DNA of 64,000 bases from Dictyobacter kobayashii (lineage in GTDB: Bacteria; Chloroflexota; Ktedonobacteria; Ktedonobacterales; Ktedonobacteraceae). Where the stretch lies: contig NZ_BIFS01000002.1 in the NCBI RefSeq assembly GCF_003967555.1, positions 2,232,001 through 2,296,000 of the forward strand, given 5' to 3'. Each line of letters opens with the position of its first letter. Within the stretch, counting starts at the first letter, position 1. Positions 45,184 to 54,684 of this stretch are shown here, in pieces. Under the pieces are notes generated by a model, which searched no databases, was not told the origin of the DNA, and was given only the letters and a program-made list of their open reading frames with translations. Position numbers and translations under genes: made by a program.

Positions 45184-46611
45184 ACAGTTGAATCCTTCTA
45201 GCAAGAGCATCCTTGCTACCAATAGACATTTTTTTCTTTACTATAACACCGTTGTGCGTGGCTGTGTGGAACAATATGCCAGGCACGCTTATGAGCATAA
45301 TAATGCTGGCCGCGAAGATACTATTGTTGAGGATCGTTATGGGGTTATGGCTTTTTTTCGGCCAGGGATAAATGGCGTGGTCGATTTGTGAATCGGCATC
45401 ATTTCTGGTTGTTCTGACTCCAATTCCCTGGATGATAGCCTTTGCCAGCTCATTGGCTGGATTTGTGCCATCGGGAGCAATATAAAGATTGGTGAGAACA
45501 ATGACTGAGATTTTTGTGCTAGGCTGGTAGGCGGCAAAGCTGCTATAGCCGGGCGTTGAGCCGTTATGGCCTAGCAAGCTTGTAAAATTAGCGATGGCCA
45601 GCCCGTAGCGCGCCGAGCCGTTAATTGATAGCCAGTTGAGGCGTTCTTTTTGGAGGATTGGCGTCAATAGAGAACCTGTAGCAAGGGCTTTGACCCAGAT
45701 TTTTAGATCCTCCAGCTTAGAAATTACACCTCCCGAGGTCCATGAGAATGAATGGTTAAGTTGCGTTACATTCCTGGGTTGGCGATCTAGATCATCAATC
45801 CTGATGGCCCCATCGGGGGTTAGATGAGGTCGGACTGATTGTACATTTTTGCCATACATGTAGCCCTGTGAGTATGGTTGGGGCATACCGGGTTGTTGCT
45901 GTGTTGGCAGGTATGTATTGTTCATGCCCAGCGGCTGAAAAATTCTTTGTTGTAGCACCGTTTCAACTGGCTTATGTGTGATGCGTTCGATTAGTTGACC
46001 CAGGATGATAAAGTTGGTACTTGAATTGTGATATTGCTGGCCAGGAGGTGAATAGGGGGCATGGCGCATACTGATAGAGACTAATTCGCCAGGTGACCAG
46101 ATCTTGTTGGGATCTTGATCTAATGTTTGTCGGAATGAGCGGTCCTCTACATAGTCAAATAGACCGCTGGTCATATGCAGCAGTTGGCGAATCGTGATTG
46201 CCTGTCCATTCTTGATGTTTGGCAGATAGTGTTGAATTGGATCATCGAGTTGGATCTTTTTCTCCTGTACTAATTGTAAAATGACGGTACCTACCATTGT
46301 CTTGGTGATACTACCGATACGCATATGATCTTTCACACTTATTGGCGAGTTTGTTTTTAGATTATTGGTACCCAGAGCTGTCTCCCACGTTCCTTTGCCT
46401 GGCACATCCACATAAATAATCGCCCGGGCACACGCATCTGTTTTTGTTTCGCGCTAATTAAGGGCCGAAGTTTATCAGCAAATGCTGGTACCGGTGGGCG
46501 GTCCGATATCGAGGCTGCCTGTACGCTGGCGCCAATTGGGAAGCTCACAAATATGAGGGTGAGCCAGAGGACGATCAGTAGCTTGCGTATGTGCATGTGC
46601 GGCGTTTCCAT
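45110..46611 (-). CDS. Serine beta-lactamase-like hydrolase, frameshifted
   Basis: Class C beta-lactamase / D-alanyl-D-alanine carboxypeptidase fold. A signal peptide follows ATG 46611 (KLLIVLWLTLIFVSFPIGAS). The catalytic SxxK is SITK in MRIGSITKTMVGT, the Tyr motif is YHNSS, and the third box is HNGSTPGY. A C-terminal membrane segment (AASIIMLISVPGILF) anchors it. The frame breaks at three G on the coding strand (46423-46425); one extra G gives VPGAIIYVDVPGKG. The 3' end is doubtful: one extra A in the run at 45229-45235 would end it at 45216 and remove the overlap with the kinase gene. Acts on peptidoglycan or esters outside the cell. Confidence 0.85.
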
Positions 46612-46779
46612 AGAGCATTTCCTTTGAGTTATATGCGGAGTGCTGCTATCGGAGGCATAAACTCTTAGACACAACAAATAGAGCGGTATCTTTATTATCA
46701 TGCTCTAACACGTTTGCCGATTTATGTTGGTGACATACTGTAAAGCTATACTACTGGCTGGGTTGAGATGACAGCAAAA

Positions 46780-47269
46780 ACACGATCTGTACGTGCGGTT
46801 CTTGCCCCAATACCGTTGAGAGAAGAAAAGCTCAAACATGGTGATTGCGATCGGACGACAAGCCCCCTCCCTTTCCTTGAGCATCCAGGCAACAAGAAAA
46901 GCGATGTCATAGGTTCGGGCCTCAGCGCCCGATTGCCGCCCCGGTAGGGCGGCCCGGTCTCCTCGCCGCTCGGTCTCTCGTCACCGACACCTCGACCCAC
47001 GCGGTGCCCAAACGCATGGTCCGTGTGTGGGCACCGCGTGAAGGAAGGGCAAATACCACGGTGTGCCTCAGCGCTGGGATACCGGGCCGCCCTACCGGGG
47101 CGGCAATCGGGCGCTGAGGCCCGAACCTATGACATCGTCTTTCTTGTCGCTTTTTCGTACAGGAAAGGAAAAGGGGGTGCGAGCTCCAATCCCATGTTTG
47201 AGCTCAAATTCTTCGTATCTAAACGGCATTGGGGTTTGTCCCGCACGTACATATGGTGTTTATTTTTAA
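46780..47269. repeat. 490-bp foldback element with ~170-bp imperfect inverted repeats
   Basis: Termini ACACGATCTGTACGTGCGG and the complement of ACACCATATGTACGTGCGG. The inner part of each arm is nearly identical, including a stretch around GATGTCATAGGTTCGGGCCT. The centre holds a smaller palindrome CACGCGGTGCCCA / TGGGCACCGCGTG near 46999-47041. There is no transposase, and no target duplication was recognised. It occupies most of the gap 46612-47394. Open frames here mirror the repeat and are not genes. Confidence 0.88.
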
Positions 47270-47394
47270 TTTATATAAAGCAATTAAATAAGGGTATCGT
47301 ATTTTTTCTAGTTGGGCATATATTGTGCCAATGATCATGCAATAAGTTTTATATCTGCGAAAATCATTTCTTTCACGAAAAAATAACTCGGGTT

Positions 47395-48114
47395 TTATAA
47401 TGTAACTTTGTTATAGACCAGGGTGACGAGTTCGGCGTTGCCTTGTGTTTGGTGGCCGTTGGGTAACGTAAAGGTATCTTCGAGACCGATACGCGTGTCG
47501 TAGCCCAGGGAGATGGCGAGGTCTAGCACGGCCCAGGTGGCCGCGTCACTACCATGCAGTAGCCGAGGCTTTTGTATGTGGGCTGCATTGAGGACGTTGA
47601 TGATAGCTGTTGCATTGGCCAGTGCTGCTTCAGGTTCGCTTTCTGGGGGTTCGATCAGGATACGCAGGCAGTGGTCGGCCAGTCCCAGTTTGTGGAGTAG
47701 CTCAACATCCGCCACTGTTGCCAGGCCAGCCTCTATGTTTACGCCAGACGTTGTCAGTGCCTCACAGAGCTCGGCCACTCCTGGTTCAGAGAAGTTGACC
47801 GAGGCAAAATCAGGCAGGACTGTCCATTCCTGAACCTGGCGCAGTCTGAGCGCGACGACCGGCTCAATCCAGATGCCAGTGCTGACTCCGACTGGAACAC
47901 CAGGACAGTAGGTCCGAATGGCAGAAAGTGCGGCCGCGATATCTGCGGCCGCCAGCGATTGGCTTCCATCAGCTCGTCGCGGATGAATATGCAGTGCCCC
48001 CGCTCCAGCCGCGACCACAGCTCTTGCGTCCCGCGCCAGTTCATCTGGCGTCAGGGGAAGCGTTGGATGTGCCCCCGCCTCACGGCTCCCATTGAGACAA
48101 GCTTTAATCAACAA
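47395..48114 (-). CDS. BKACE-family (DUF849) beta-keto acid cleavage enzyme
   Basis: 239 aa TIM-barrel of the 3-keto-5-aminohexanoate cleavage enzyme family, which uses zinc and acetyl-CoA to cleave beta-keto acids. Zinc ligands are in LHIHPRRADG, and the C-terminal GLEDTFTLPNG is typical. It is shorter than the usual 270-310 residues, so the specificity loops may be reduced. The start is TTG near 48114 with AAAGGG upstream; no ATG is available. Confidence 0.85.
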   Translation of the reverse strand: MLIKACLNGSREAGAHPTLPLTPDELARDARAVVAAGAGALHIHPRRADGSQSLAAADIAAALSAIRTYCPGVPVGVSTGIWIEPVVALRLRQVQEWTVLPDFASVNFSEPGVAELCEALTTSGVNIEAGLATVADVELLHKLGLADHCLRILIEPPESEPEAALANATAIINVLNAAHIQKPRLLHGSDAATWAVLDLAISLGYDTRIGLEDTFTLPNGHQTQGNAELVTLVYNKVTL

Positions 48115-48199
48115 ACTATCATCCCTTTCGTTATCACAAGGTGCACTAACTATTTGAAGGAAACAATTAAGCTAGCAAATTAGTGGTGCTAGGATAGAA

Positions 48200-48231
48200 C
48201 AATTGCTATGTCTGGAAAGGCATAGCAATTG
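48200..48231 (-). terminator. Hairpin between ATP-grasp and BKACE genes
   Basis: CAATTGCTATG pairs with CATAGCAATTG. It lies 44 bp past the ATP-grasp-like stop on the minus strand. Confidence 0.6.
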
Positions 48232-48274
48232 TATATTGTGAGAAGATTTATCAGTGGAATCCCACACTATAATG

Positions 48275-49717
48275 CTATAGCATGCCTTGAACAATTGCGT
48301 CCAGTTCTTGCTGGGCGTATTCGATATCACCGGCGAAGATGATGCCCATGGGATGTTTAGCCATGCGGCAGATGATACGGGTGCCGCTGGCCTTGAGTTG
48401 TTCGTCTTTGTCGGCGATGCGTTCGCGTAGCTGATGGGGATCGACCTGTTTCGGAATGTAATATTTATCGATGGCCTGGATGCGGTTCTGGATGGTGTTG
48501 CGCATGGAGTTGATGGTAGGTGGCTGGCGATTGGCTCCCAGTACGGTCAGGATGGCATCGGTATAGTTGGTCCAGCGGGGATTGCTTTCGGCGATGTAGA
48601 GGGCCGATTGTTGTCCTCGGCTCTTCTGTAACTGTTCTTCCAGTGGACTGGGGAGCATGATGTCGATATTGGCGACGCCACGCAAGGTGCTGAAATCATA
48701 GCCATAGCGCTGTGCGGTCTGCCTGAGTAGCTGCTCAAAGCAGGCAATGGTCTGATCCTCATATATCTGCTGCATACGCGCGATGGCAGCGTTTTTTGGT
48801 TTGTAGTTGCCGGTGCCGATGCATGCCTTACTGCCCTCTTTTTGCAGCTGTCCGTTCCAGCGTAGCGTCTCGATCCGACCATTCATAATGACCACAGACA
48901 TACCCGGCGAATCGCTAAAGTCAATGTAGCGGCTCATCACCACACGTGTCTCTTTTTCGACATCCATTGTCTCCAGCAGCGTGTATTGCGCGGCCCCCAG
49001 CGCCTCCGGCCAGTTGGTATAGCTTTGCGTGAGCTCTGCATCCCCGTTTGGAACCAGGATAATAGAGTTTTTGTAGTTATAGAGCAAGCAACAGCCATAG
49101 TTCCCATCTGATTCAGCGGCCCGCAACATGATTCCTGATGGATAATTGGTCAGGCCTGCACGGGCAACCAGTTCTTCAATATAGGCCAGAAAGTCGAGTG
49201 CCTCCTGTGGGAGGGTTGCGATGTTGGCGATGCGGTAATCAGGAGTCTGAAAACCAGGTAACTCGTATTCGTCGAGCAGGTGATAGAAATTGGCTTTGTT
49301 TTTCAGTAACGTGACCATGGCGCTTGGCAGGCCCCAGGAGATTGCTCCCATCTCTGACTGAATGACGCGTTCTGATTCTGGCACGTTGATATAGGGTACT
49401 ACCAACGTTGCCTCGGCTGGTAGTTCCTGTTGTTCCTGGCGTAGCTCGGCGCTCGTGGTGGCCTGTATATCTTTGCCAAAGAGCGCGCTCAGATAGGCGA
49501 CCTGGGTATGGATGGCCTCGTTGTGGGAGGTGACATGGATACGAACCTTTTCGGCATTGAGAGGAATATGGCCGCAACGCTCTCCATAGTGCGCTTCAAC
49601 CGTGCGAATCATTGCACTGCGCGAGGCACGCAGGATGCCGCTGCCAATATTATGGAACCCAACCCCAATTATAGCTGGTGGTTCCAGCGAGAATACAGAA
49701 GTATCGAGTAGCGTCAT
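48275..49717 (-). CDS. Putative ATP-grasp ligase with preATP-grasp-like N terminus
   Basis: 480 aa. The N-terminal third looks like a nucleotide-independent pre-domain (PAIIGVGFHNIGSGILRASR). KNKANFYHLLDEYELPGFQTP resembles ATP-grasp entry, and GVANIDIMLP...ESNPRWTNYTDAIL resembles the metal/ATP site at the end of the fold. Such proteins (for example PGM1-type peptide ligases) join a carboxylate to an amine. I am fairly, not fully, sure of the fold; the substrate is unknown. No peptide-precursor gene is visible next to it. Confidence 0.6.
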   Translation of the reverse strand: MTLLDTSVFSLEPPAIIGVGFHNIGSGILRASRSAMIRTVEAHYGERCGHIPLNAEKVRIHVTSHNEAIHTQVAYLSALFGKDIQATTSAELRQEQQELPAEATLVVPYINVPESERVIQSEMGAISWGLPSAMVTLLKNKANFYHLLDEYELPGFQTPDYRIANIATLPQEALDFLAYIEELVARAGLTNYPSGIMLRAAESDGNYGCCLLYNYKNSIILVPNGDAELTQSYTNWPEALGAAQYTLLETMDVEKETRVVMSRYIDFSDSPGMSVVIMNGRIETLRWNGQLQKEGSKACIGTGNYKPKNAAIARMQQIYEDQTIACFEQLLRQTAQRYGYDFSTLRGVANIDIMLPSPLEEQLQKSRGQQSALYIAESNPRWTNYTDAILTVLGANRQPPTINSMRNTIQNRIQAIDKYYIPKQVDPHQLRERIADKDEQLKASGTRIICRMAKHPMGIIFAGDIEYAQQELDAIVQGML

Positions 49718-49935
49718 TGTTGTATTTTTTCTCCTATCTCAATGCACAAAAAACGTGGTCCGTCTCTACAGGCAATGCTTTTAATATAAGCTAGAAATGA
49801 GATAAATGCAACAATAAGGGCCAAATGGGATGCGGGCGCAAAAGATGGCGCAACCATGCGGATTCAAGCGGCGTTTCTGTTTGCCGCCTACAGCATAACA
49901 TAAGAAGGAGGTAAACAGAAAGGCCCTTTTGGTTG

Positions 49936-50871
49936 TCAGGGAAAAGTAGTTCCTACGCGTTCAATAAACAGTTGAATGAAACGCTCTGCGTCTACGGCGA
50001 TCGAGGCCTGTACATTGGGTGTCGCAGCCTGAGGACCCTTGAAATAGGCGACCGTTTCTCCTGTTGTCAGTGCCCCTTGTAGTTCAACTTCTACATAGGC
50101 AGGCTGCCAGGTGATCAGGTCTGGTTGGAAGACGCTGGCGAGACAGAGGGGATCATGCATGTGGAAATCCGCAACGCCATAGAGTGGTGCGTATACATCG
50201 AAATAATGGGCAAACATCTGCCGGATACAGGTTTTGACCGCGCTCTCACCCTGTGAGAGAGCTGTGGCCCGGGCCTGGGTCAATGGCGTGCGATTGGTGG
50301 TGTCCAGGCTAACCAGGCGGATCGGCCAGCCGGCCTTGAAGACTACGTGGGCGGCGTGTGGATCGGCATAAATATTAAACTCGGCACTGGGCGTCACGTT
50401 GCCAGGCGTAAGCAGGGCACCTCCCATGATCACGACTTCACGGACCGTCTGTGCGATGCTCGGCTCACGATGCAGGGCCAGCGCCAGATTGGTGAGGGGC
50501 CCGATGGCGACAATTGTGATCTCACCAGGGTTGTTCATGATTTTCTCGATCATTAGATCAACGGCATGCTGTTTCACTGGCTGTATGCTCGGTGGTGGTA
50601 ACTGAGCCTTTCCCATGCCATGGTCGCCATGCACATGGGTGGCGTGCAGACGCCTGCTCACCAGTGGCTCGCGACTACCGCGTGCTACTGGAATATCCGT
50701 GCGACCAGTGAGGGTTAACAGGGCCAGCGCATTATGGGTGGTATGCTCAACATCGACGTTTCCAGTTACCGTCGTGATGGCCTCCAGTTGTATTTCGGGC
50801 GAGGCCAGGGCCAAAAAGAGAGCGAGTGCGTCATCGATACCAGGATCGGTATCCAGAATAATACGGTGCAA
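49936..50871 (-). CDS. Inosine-uridine-preferring nucleoside hydrolase family
   Basis: 311 aa from TTG 50871, chosen because GGAGG sits 6-7 bases upstream and the catalytic DTDPGIDDALAL then starts at residue 7; an upstream frame start is less likely. Other family parts: HGDHGMGK, IGPLTNLALAL, PSAEFNIYADPHAA and the C-terminal HDPLC. Calcium-dependent cleavage of the N-glycosidic bond of a ribonucleoside, giving base and ribose. Confidence 0.92.
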   Translation of the reverse strand: MHRIILDTDPGIDDALALFLALASPEIQLEAITTVTGNVDVEHTTHNALALLTLTGRTDIPVARGSREPLVSRRLHATHVHGDHGMGKAQLPPPSIQPVKQHAVDLMIEKIMNNPGEITIVAIGPLTNLALALHREPSIAQTVREVVIMGGALLTPGNVTPSAEFNIYADPHAAHVVFKAGWPIRLVSLDTTNRTPLTQARATALSQGESAVKTCIRQMFAHYFDVYAPLYGVADFHMHDPLCLASVFQPDLITWQPAYVEVELQGALTTGETVAYFKGPQAATPNVQASIAVDAERFIQLFIERVGTTFP

Positions 50872-51037
50872 GTGTGTCCTCCATTGCGTGCTCAATAATA
50901 TATCGGCTACGTTGCTAATATACTATCTCAACGCTGTCAAGGGGATTATGTGCATGATAGGTATCGCTGTTTAAATGATCATACACATATCAACTTTGGA
51001 TGCACACCAGGGCATATCCATGGGAATTTCTGTCAGG

Positions 51038-52021
51038 TTAGCCAATTTTAGCTTGCGCTGCGTCCCGCGCCTCTACAGCGGCTAGCAGGGCGAAAGAGAC
51101 ATTGTGGTGCTGGGCAAGATGCCTTGCCTCTTCGAAACCTGTCAGCGCTTTGGTTGGATCTTTCTGTGCAAGATGGAGGTAGCCGATGCTGAGTAGTGAG
51201 AAGATATAGGGCACCGGTAGCTCCATCTCTTGCGCCAGCAGGGCGGCTTTCTGATAGTACAGGGCGGCTTGATCCATATCGTCTAGTTCCTGGGCCAGGT
51301 CACCCATACCCAGATAGGTGAAAGGTAGATCAATCCGTACATTCAACTCTTCCCGCATTGTCATGCTCAGGGCCAGCGAGCTTCTGGCCGCCTCTAAATC
51401 TCCCTGCGTCAGCGCGCAGATCCCCAGGTGCAGCAGCACTTCAGCCATCAAAATCTGATGATTATGTTCTTCGGCAAGTGCCAGCGTTTTGACGAAATAG
51501 GGTTGCGCCTGCTCATGGTCTCCTGTATTTTGGTAGACCCGGCCGATATTAAATGTGGATTCACAGATGCCCCAGCCGTCATCGATCTGCTGGCGCCGTT
51601 CCAGTGCCTCATGGAAATATTGCAGCGCTACTTGAAAATCAGCCTTATCCACACTGGCATTAAGGGCTTGATAATAGAGAGCCTGGCCCGTCCAATCGAT
51701 GATGCTGGCTAGCAGCTTTTCGTCTGCCATGACTTCGGCTATCGTCCGTGCTTGTGAGAGGGTTGTCAGGGCTATCGTCGCATCGTTTCCCAGGTAGACG
51801 ATGCATCTGGCTTGCAAGATGCCGGTATGGAATAGGAGATTCCCCCTGGCCTGCAGGCATACCTCATCTTCTTCGGCCATTTGCAGTCCTGTGTTGAGTA
51901 GCTGTTGTGCCTGTTTAAGTTTGCCGAGAAAATAATAAGAGGTGGCGATATCACACAGGTTTTGTAGCAAGCACGTATATTGTTCAGTAATAGTTTCCCG
52001 GGATCGCTTTTGGTTTGACAT
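51038..52021 (-). CDS. Tetratricopeptide (TPR) repeat protein
   Basis: 327 aa made almost entirely of TPR-like helix pairs (QLLNTGLQMAEEDE, YFHEALERRQQIDDGWG, YQNTGDHEQAQPYF, HLGICALTQGDLEAARSS, YLHLAQKDPTKALTGFEEA). No enzymatic or DNA-binding domain is seen. It probably scaffolds protein contacts; it resembles the C-terminal part of local LuxR-type regulators. GAGGAG precedes the ATG at 52021. An in-frame ATG at 52036 adds five residues. Confidence 0.85.
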   Translation of the reverse strand: MSNQKRSRETITEQYTCLLQNLCDIATSYYFLGKLKQAQQLLNTGLQMAEEDEVCLQARGNLLFHTGILQARCIVYLGNDATIALTTLSQARTIAEVMADEKLLASIIDWTGQALYYQALNASVDKADFQVALQYFHEALERRQQIDDGWGICESTFNIGRVYQNTGDHEQAQPYFVKTLALAEEHNHQILMAEVLLHLGICALTQGDLEAARSSLALSMTMREELNVRIDLPFTYLGMGDLAQELDDMDQAALYYQKAALLAQEMELPVPYIFSLLSIGYLHLAQKDPTKALTGFEEARHLAQHHNVSFALLAAVEARDAAQAKIG

Positions 52022-52199
52022 AAAAAGACTCCTCACGGTACAACTGTAGGGCGAGGAGTGCAGGTTCTTTTGTGTATATCGTTGTCTGTTATTCTATAAT
52101 CAAGCTGGATTATGTCATTGCAATGTGACCAATAATGCAAGCTAGTTATAGTGAATCGCAAGTCTATGAACCTGCCTCCTTGCAGTATGTCGGCATAGG

Positions 52200-52616
52200 T
52201 TACTGATTATACCCTTGATCATCAGCATTGATACGCGTATTCTGGCGTGTCCTGGTGCTACCAGCACGGCTGACATCGCCGGGTCCGGCCAATGGAGCTT
52301 CCAGTCCATATAAAGCATCTGGATCAGGATCTTCTCCAGCGTTTTCCTTCTCTGGCTGATCATCCTCTAAATTGGAATAGGGGTCCTGATCGTCTACATC
52401 GCCAAACTGATCCTGGAGTCCATATTCATCCTTCTCGCTTAGACCAAAGGGTTTTTTGTCCTGGGTGTCGTCAACATTGGGATCGGGACTAAATGTTTCC
52501 CGCTCATCCGCATCGCTGTCCTTCGTATAGTTTTTCGAACCGTAAGTATCTTGTTGGCCTCGAATATGGGTTTTAGATTCTGTCTCAAATGTCTGGTTGT
52601 TATCTTGCTCTGCCAT
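52200..52616 (-). CDS. Acidic, probably disordered protein of unknown function
   Basis: 138 aa rich in Asp, Glu, Gln and Asn, with few hydrophobic residues and no Cys. Phrases such as SPDPNVDDTQDKKPFGLSEK and DDQDPYSNLEDDQPEKENAG indicate disorder. A strong GAGGAGG site precedes the ATG, so it is translated. It could be a stress or hydration protein; I recognise no family. Confidence 0.7.
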   Translation of the reverse strand: MAEQDNNQTFETESKTHIRGQQDTYGSKNYTKDSDADERETFSPDPNVDDTQDKKPFGLSEKDEYGLQDQFGDVDDQDPYSNLEDDQPEKENAGEDPDPDALYGLEAPLAGPGDVSRAGSTRTRQNTRINADDQGYNQ

Positions 52617-52810
52617 ACTATCCTCCTCAATATTCTATATTAGAAGTTATTCACCAATGCAGGGGTGATAGAGATAGTACGGAAGAGGGCGCTGAAAAGT
52701 GTCTGATGGTCTGATCGCTGCCGCATTGTTATGGCCCGCGTGCTGCGGTTTCCTCGCTTTTTGCGGTATGATTAAGGTATTAAGCGGCGATGTATGTAGA
52801 GGAGATATTT

Positions 52811-53776
52811 ATGAGAATTGTGATTTCGGATGATTATCAGGATGCTGCACGTAGCCTGGATTGTTTTGCTAAGCTGGCTGATCAGCAGGTGACGATCTAT
52901 CGAGATACTGTCAGGGATGTTGAGACGCTGGCTACACGTTTCCAGGAGGCTGAGGCCCTGGTATTGATTCGGGAGCGTACAGCGATTACCGATGCATTGT
53001 TGGATCGGTTGCCACAGCTCAAGTTGATTAGCCAGACGGGCCGGGGGATTGCCCATATCGATCTGGCTGCCTGTACGCGCCATGGCGTGGCGGTGGCTGC
53101 CAGTGGTGGGTCACCTTATTCAACGGCTGAGCTGACCTGGGGCCTGGTTCTGGCCGCGACGCGCCATATCCCGTATGAAGTTGCGCGCCTGCGAGCCGGT
53201 CATTGGCAATCCACTTTGGGCGTGGGTCTGCATGGTCGGACCCTGGGTATCTTTGGTTATGGCAATATCGGTCGGCTGGTAGCTAGCTATGGTCGTGCCT
53301 TTGGCATGCGCGTGCTGGTATGGGGACGCCAGGGTTCGCTGGAGCGCGCGCGTACGGATGGATTTGAGAGCGCTGCCAGTCAGGAGGATTTGTTTCGTCA
53401 GGCGGACGTGTTGAGCTTGCATATCAAGATGATTGCGGAGACGCGCGGGATCGTAAAAGCCTCCGATCTGGCAGTAATGAAGCCTACAGCCTTATTGGTG
53501 AATACCAGCCGGGCTGGCCTGATTGAGCCGGGAGCGCTGGAACAGGCATTGCGCGCTGGCCGTCCCGGTTCGGCCGCCGTCGATGTCTACGAGTCCGAAC
53601 CGGTAACCGACCACCCTTTGTTGCAGATGGATAATGTTGTCTGCACGCCGCATCTGGGCTACGTTGAGAAAGATAGCTATGAGCTTTACTTCGACGCAGC
53701 CTTTGACCAGGTAATCGCCTTTGAAGCGGGCCGGCCCGAGAACATTCTTAATCCTGAAGTGCTTACCCATTCCTGA
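52811..53776 (+). CDS. D-isomer-specific 2-hydroxyacid dehydrogenase
   Basis: 321 aa NAD-dependent enzyme. The dinucleotide loop is LGIFGYGNIGRLVASYG. Catalytic Arg is in NTSRAGLIEPGALEQAL, Glu in VYESEP, His in CTPHLGY. SGGSPYSTAELTWGLVLA replaces the usual substrate loop. Reduces a 2-oxoacid or dehydrogenates a D-2-hydroxyacid; the substrate is unknown. ATG at 52811 has GAGGAG at 7 bases. Confidence 0.92.
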   Translation: MRIVISDDYQDAARSLDCFAKLADQQVTIYRDTVRDVETLATRFQEAEALVLIRERTAITDALLDRLPQLKLISQTGRGIAHIDLAACTRHGVAVAASGGSPYSTAELTWGLVLAATRHIPYEVARLRAGHWQSTLGVGLHGRTLGIFGYGNIGRLVASYGRAFGMRVLVWGRQGSLERARTDGFESAASQEDLFRQADVLSLHIKMIAETRGIVKASDLAVMKPTALLVNTSRAGLIEPGALEQALRAGRPGSAAVDVYESEPVTDHPLLQMDNVVCTPHLGYVEKDSYELYFDAAFDQVIAFEAGRPENILNPEVLTHS

Positions 53777-53790
53777 AGCAGGCCAGGGGG

Positions 53791-54612
53791 TCAGTGCCGC
53801 AAAAACTGCTCAAGCAGTTGATTAAAATCGGCAGGTTTTTCCATCACCAATGTATGGCCGACTTGCGGTACAAGCACTAATTGCGTACCTGCTACCTGTT
53901 TTTGTATGCGCTGACCAATCGTAAAGATATCAGTGGTGTCCTGGTCTCCCAGAACGACCATGGTGGGAGCCCGAAGCTCTGAGAGGCGATTAAAGGCTGG
54001 TGGGTCGAGCTCCTTGATGGGCAGGCTCAAGATGTGTTGCGAGAATGCCTGTTTGACCATGCTCAGCACCCGCTGGCTAACCTCTGGATCGATCTGTTCT
54101 GCTGTGCGTTGAGGTCCAATGGTCCACATGGTCAGGAATTCTCGGGCCGCCTGGTCCAGGTCACCCGCCTGCAGGGCGGCCCCCAAAGCCTGGCCGTGCT
54201 GTTTGGTCCAGGGATCATCAAATGGATGACCGCTCATACCTGGTGAGACCAGCACCAGCTTGTTGACGCGTTCTGGATAGGCGATGGCCATATCGATGGC
54301 GATGCGTGCGCCCCCCGATAGACCTGCCAGGGTAGCTTTGCTGATCTGCAACTTATCGAGGAGCTGGCGCAGGTCCTCATAGTGGATATATGCCTCTTCT
54401 GACCAGGCTTTACTCTTGCCCGCCCGGCGTACATCATAGCGCACGACCTGATAGTGCCGGGCTAAAAATTGAAACTGCCCATCCCACATGCGACTATCTA
54501 ACATCCCACCATGCAACAGGATGATGGGCTCTCCCATACCAGCCATTTCATAATATAGTCTGGCTCTCGGTACCTCAACAAATCCAGTGTTACTATCTTG
54601 CTTCTCCATCAT
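53791..54612 (-). CDS. Alpha/beta-fold hydrolase
   Basis: 273 aa. Oxyanion hole loop ILLHGGMLDSRMW, nucleophile Ser in LAGLSGGARIAIDMA, acid in VVLGDQDTTD and His in VPQVGHTLVMEKP give a complete Ser-Asp-His triad. The cap region lies in between (about residues 120-200). Likely an esterase or lactonase of small molecules. The site AGGAG precedes tandem ATGs. Confidence 0.92.
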   Translation of the reverse strand: MMEKQDSNTGFVEVPRARLYYEMAGMGEPIILLHGGMLDSRMWDGQFQFLARHYQVVRYDVRRAGKSKAWSEEAYIHYEDLRQLLDKLQISKATLAGLSGGARIAIDMAIAYPERVNKLVLVSPGMSGHPFDDPWTKQHGQALGAALQAGDLDQAAREFLTMWTIGPQRTAEQIDPEVSQRVLSMVKQAFSQHILSLPIKELDPPAFNRLSELRAPTMVVLGDQDTTDIFTIGQRIQKQVAGTQLVLVPQVGHTLVMEKPADFNQLLEQFLRH

Positions 54613-54684
54613 TGCTTTTGCTCCTATACAATATCTAAGCTAGTTTTTCTTTGTATAGATAAATGTATCTGAAGCTGCAAAAGC

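Noticed and set aside
46746..47334. Open frames of 68-103 codons in the gap after the serine hydrolase
   Set aside because: They lie in the foldback element and read the same peptide (GNRALRPEPMTS) from both arms.
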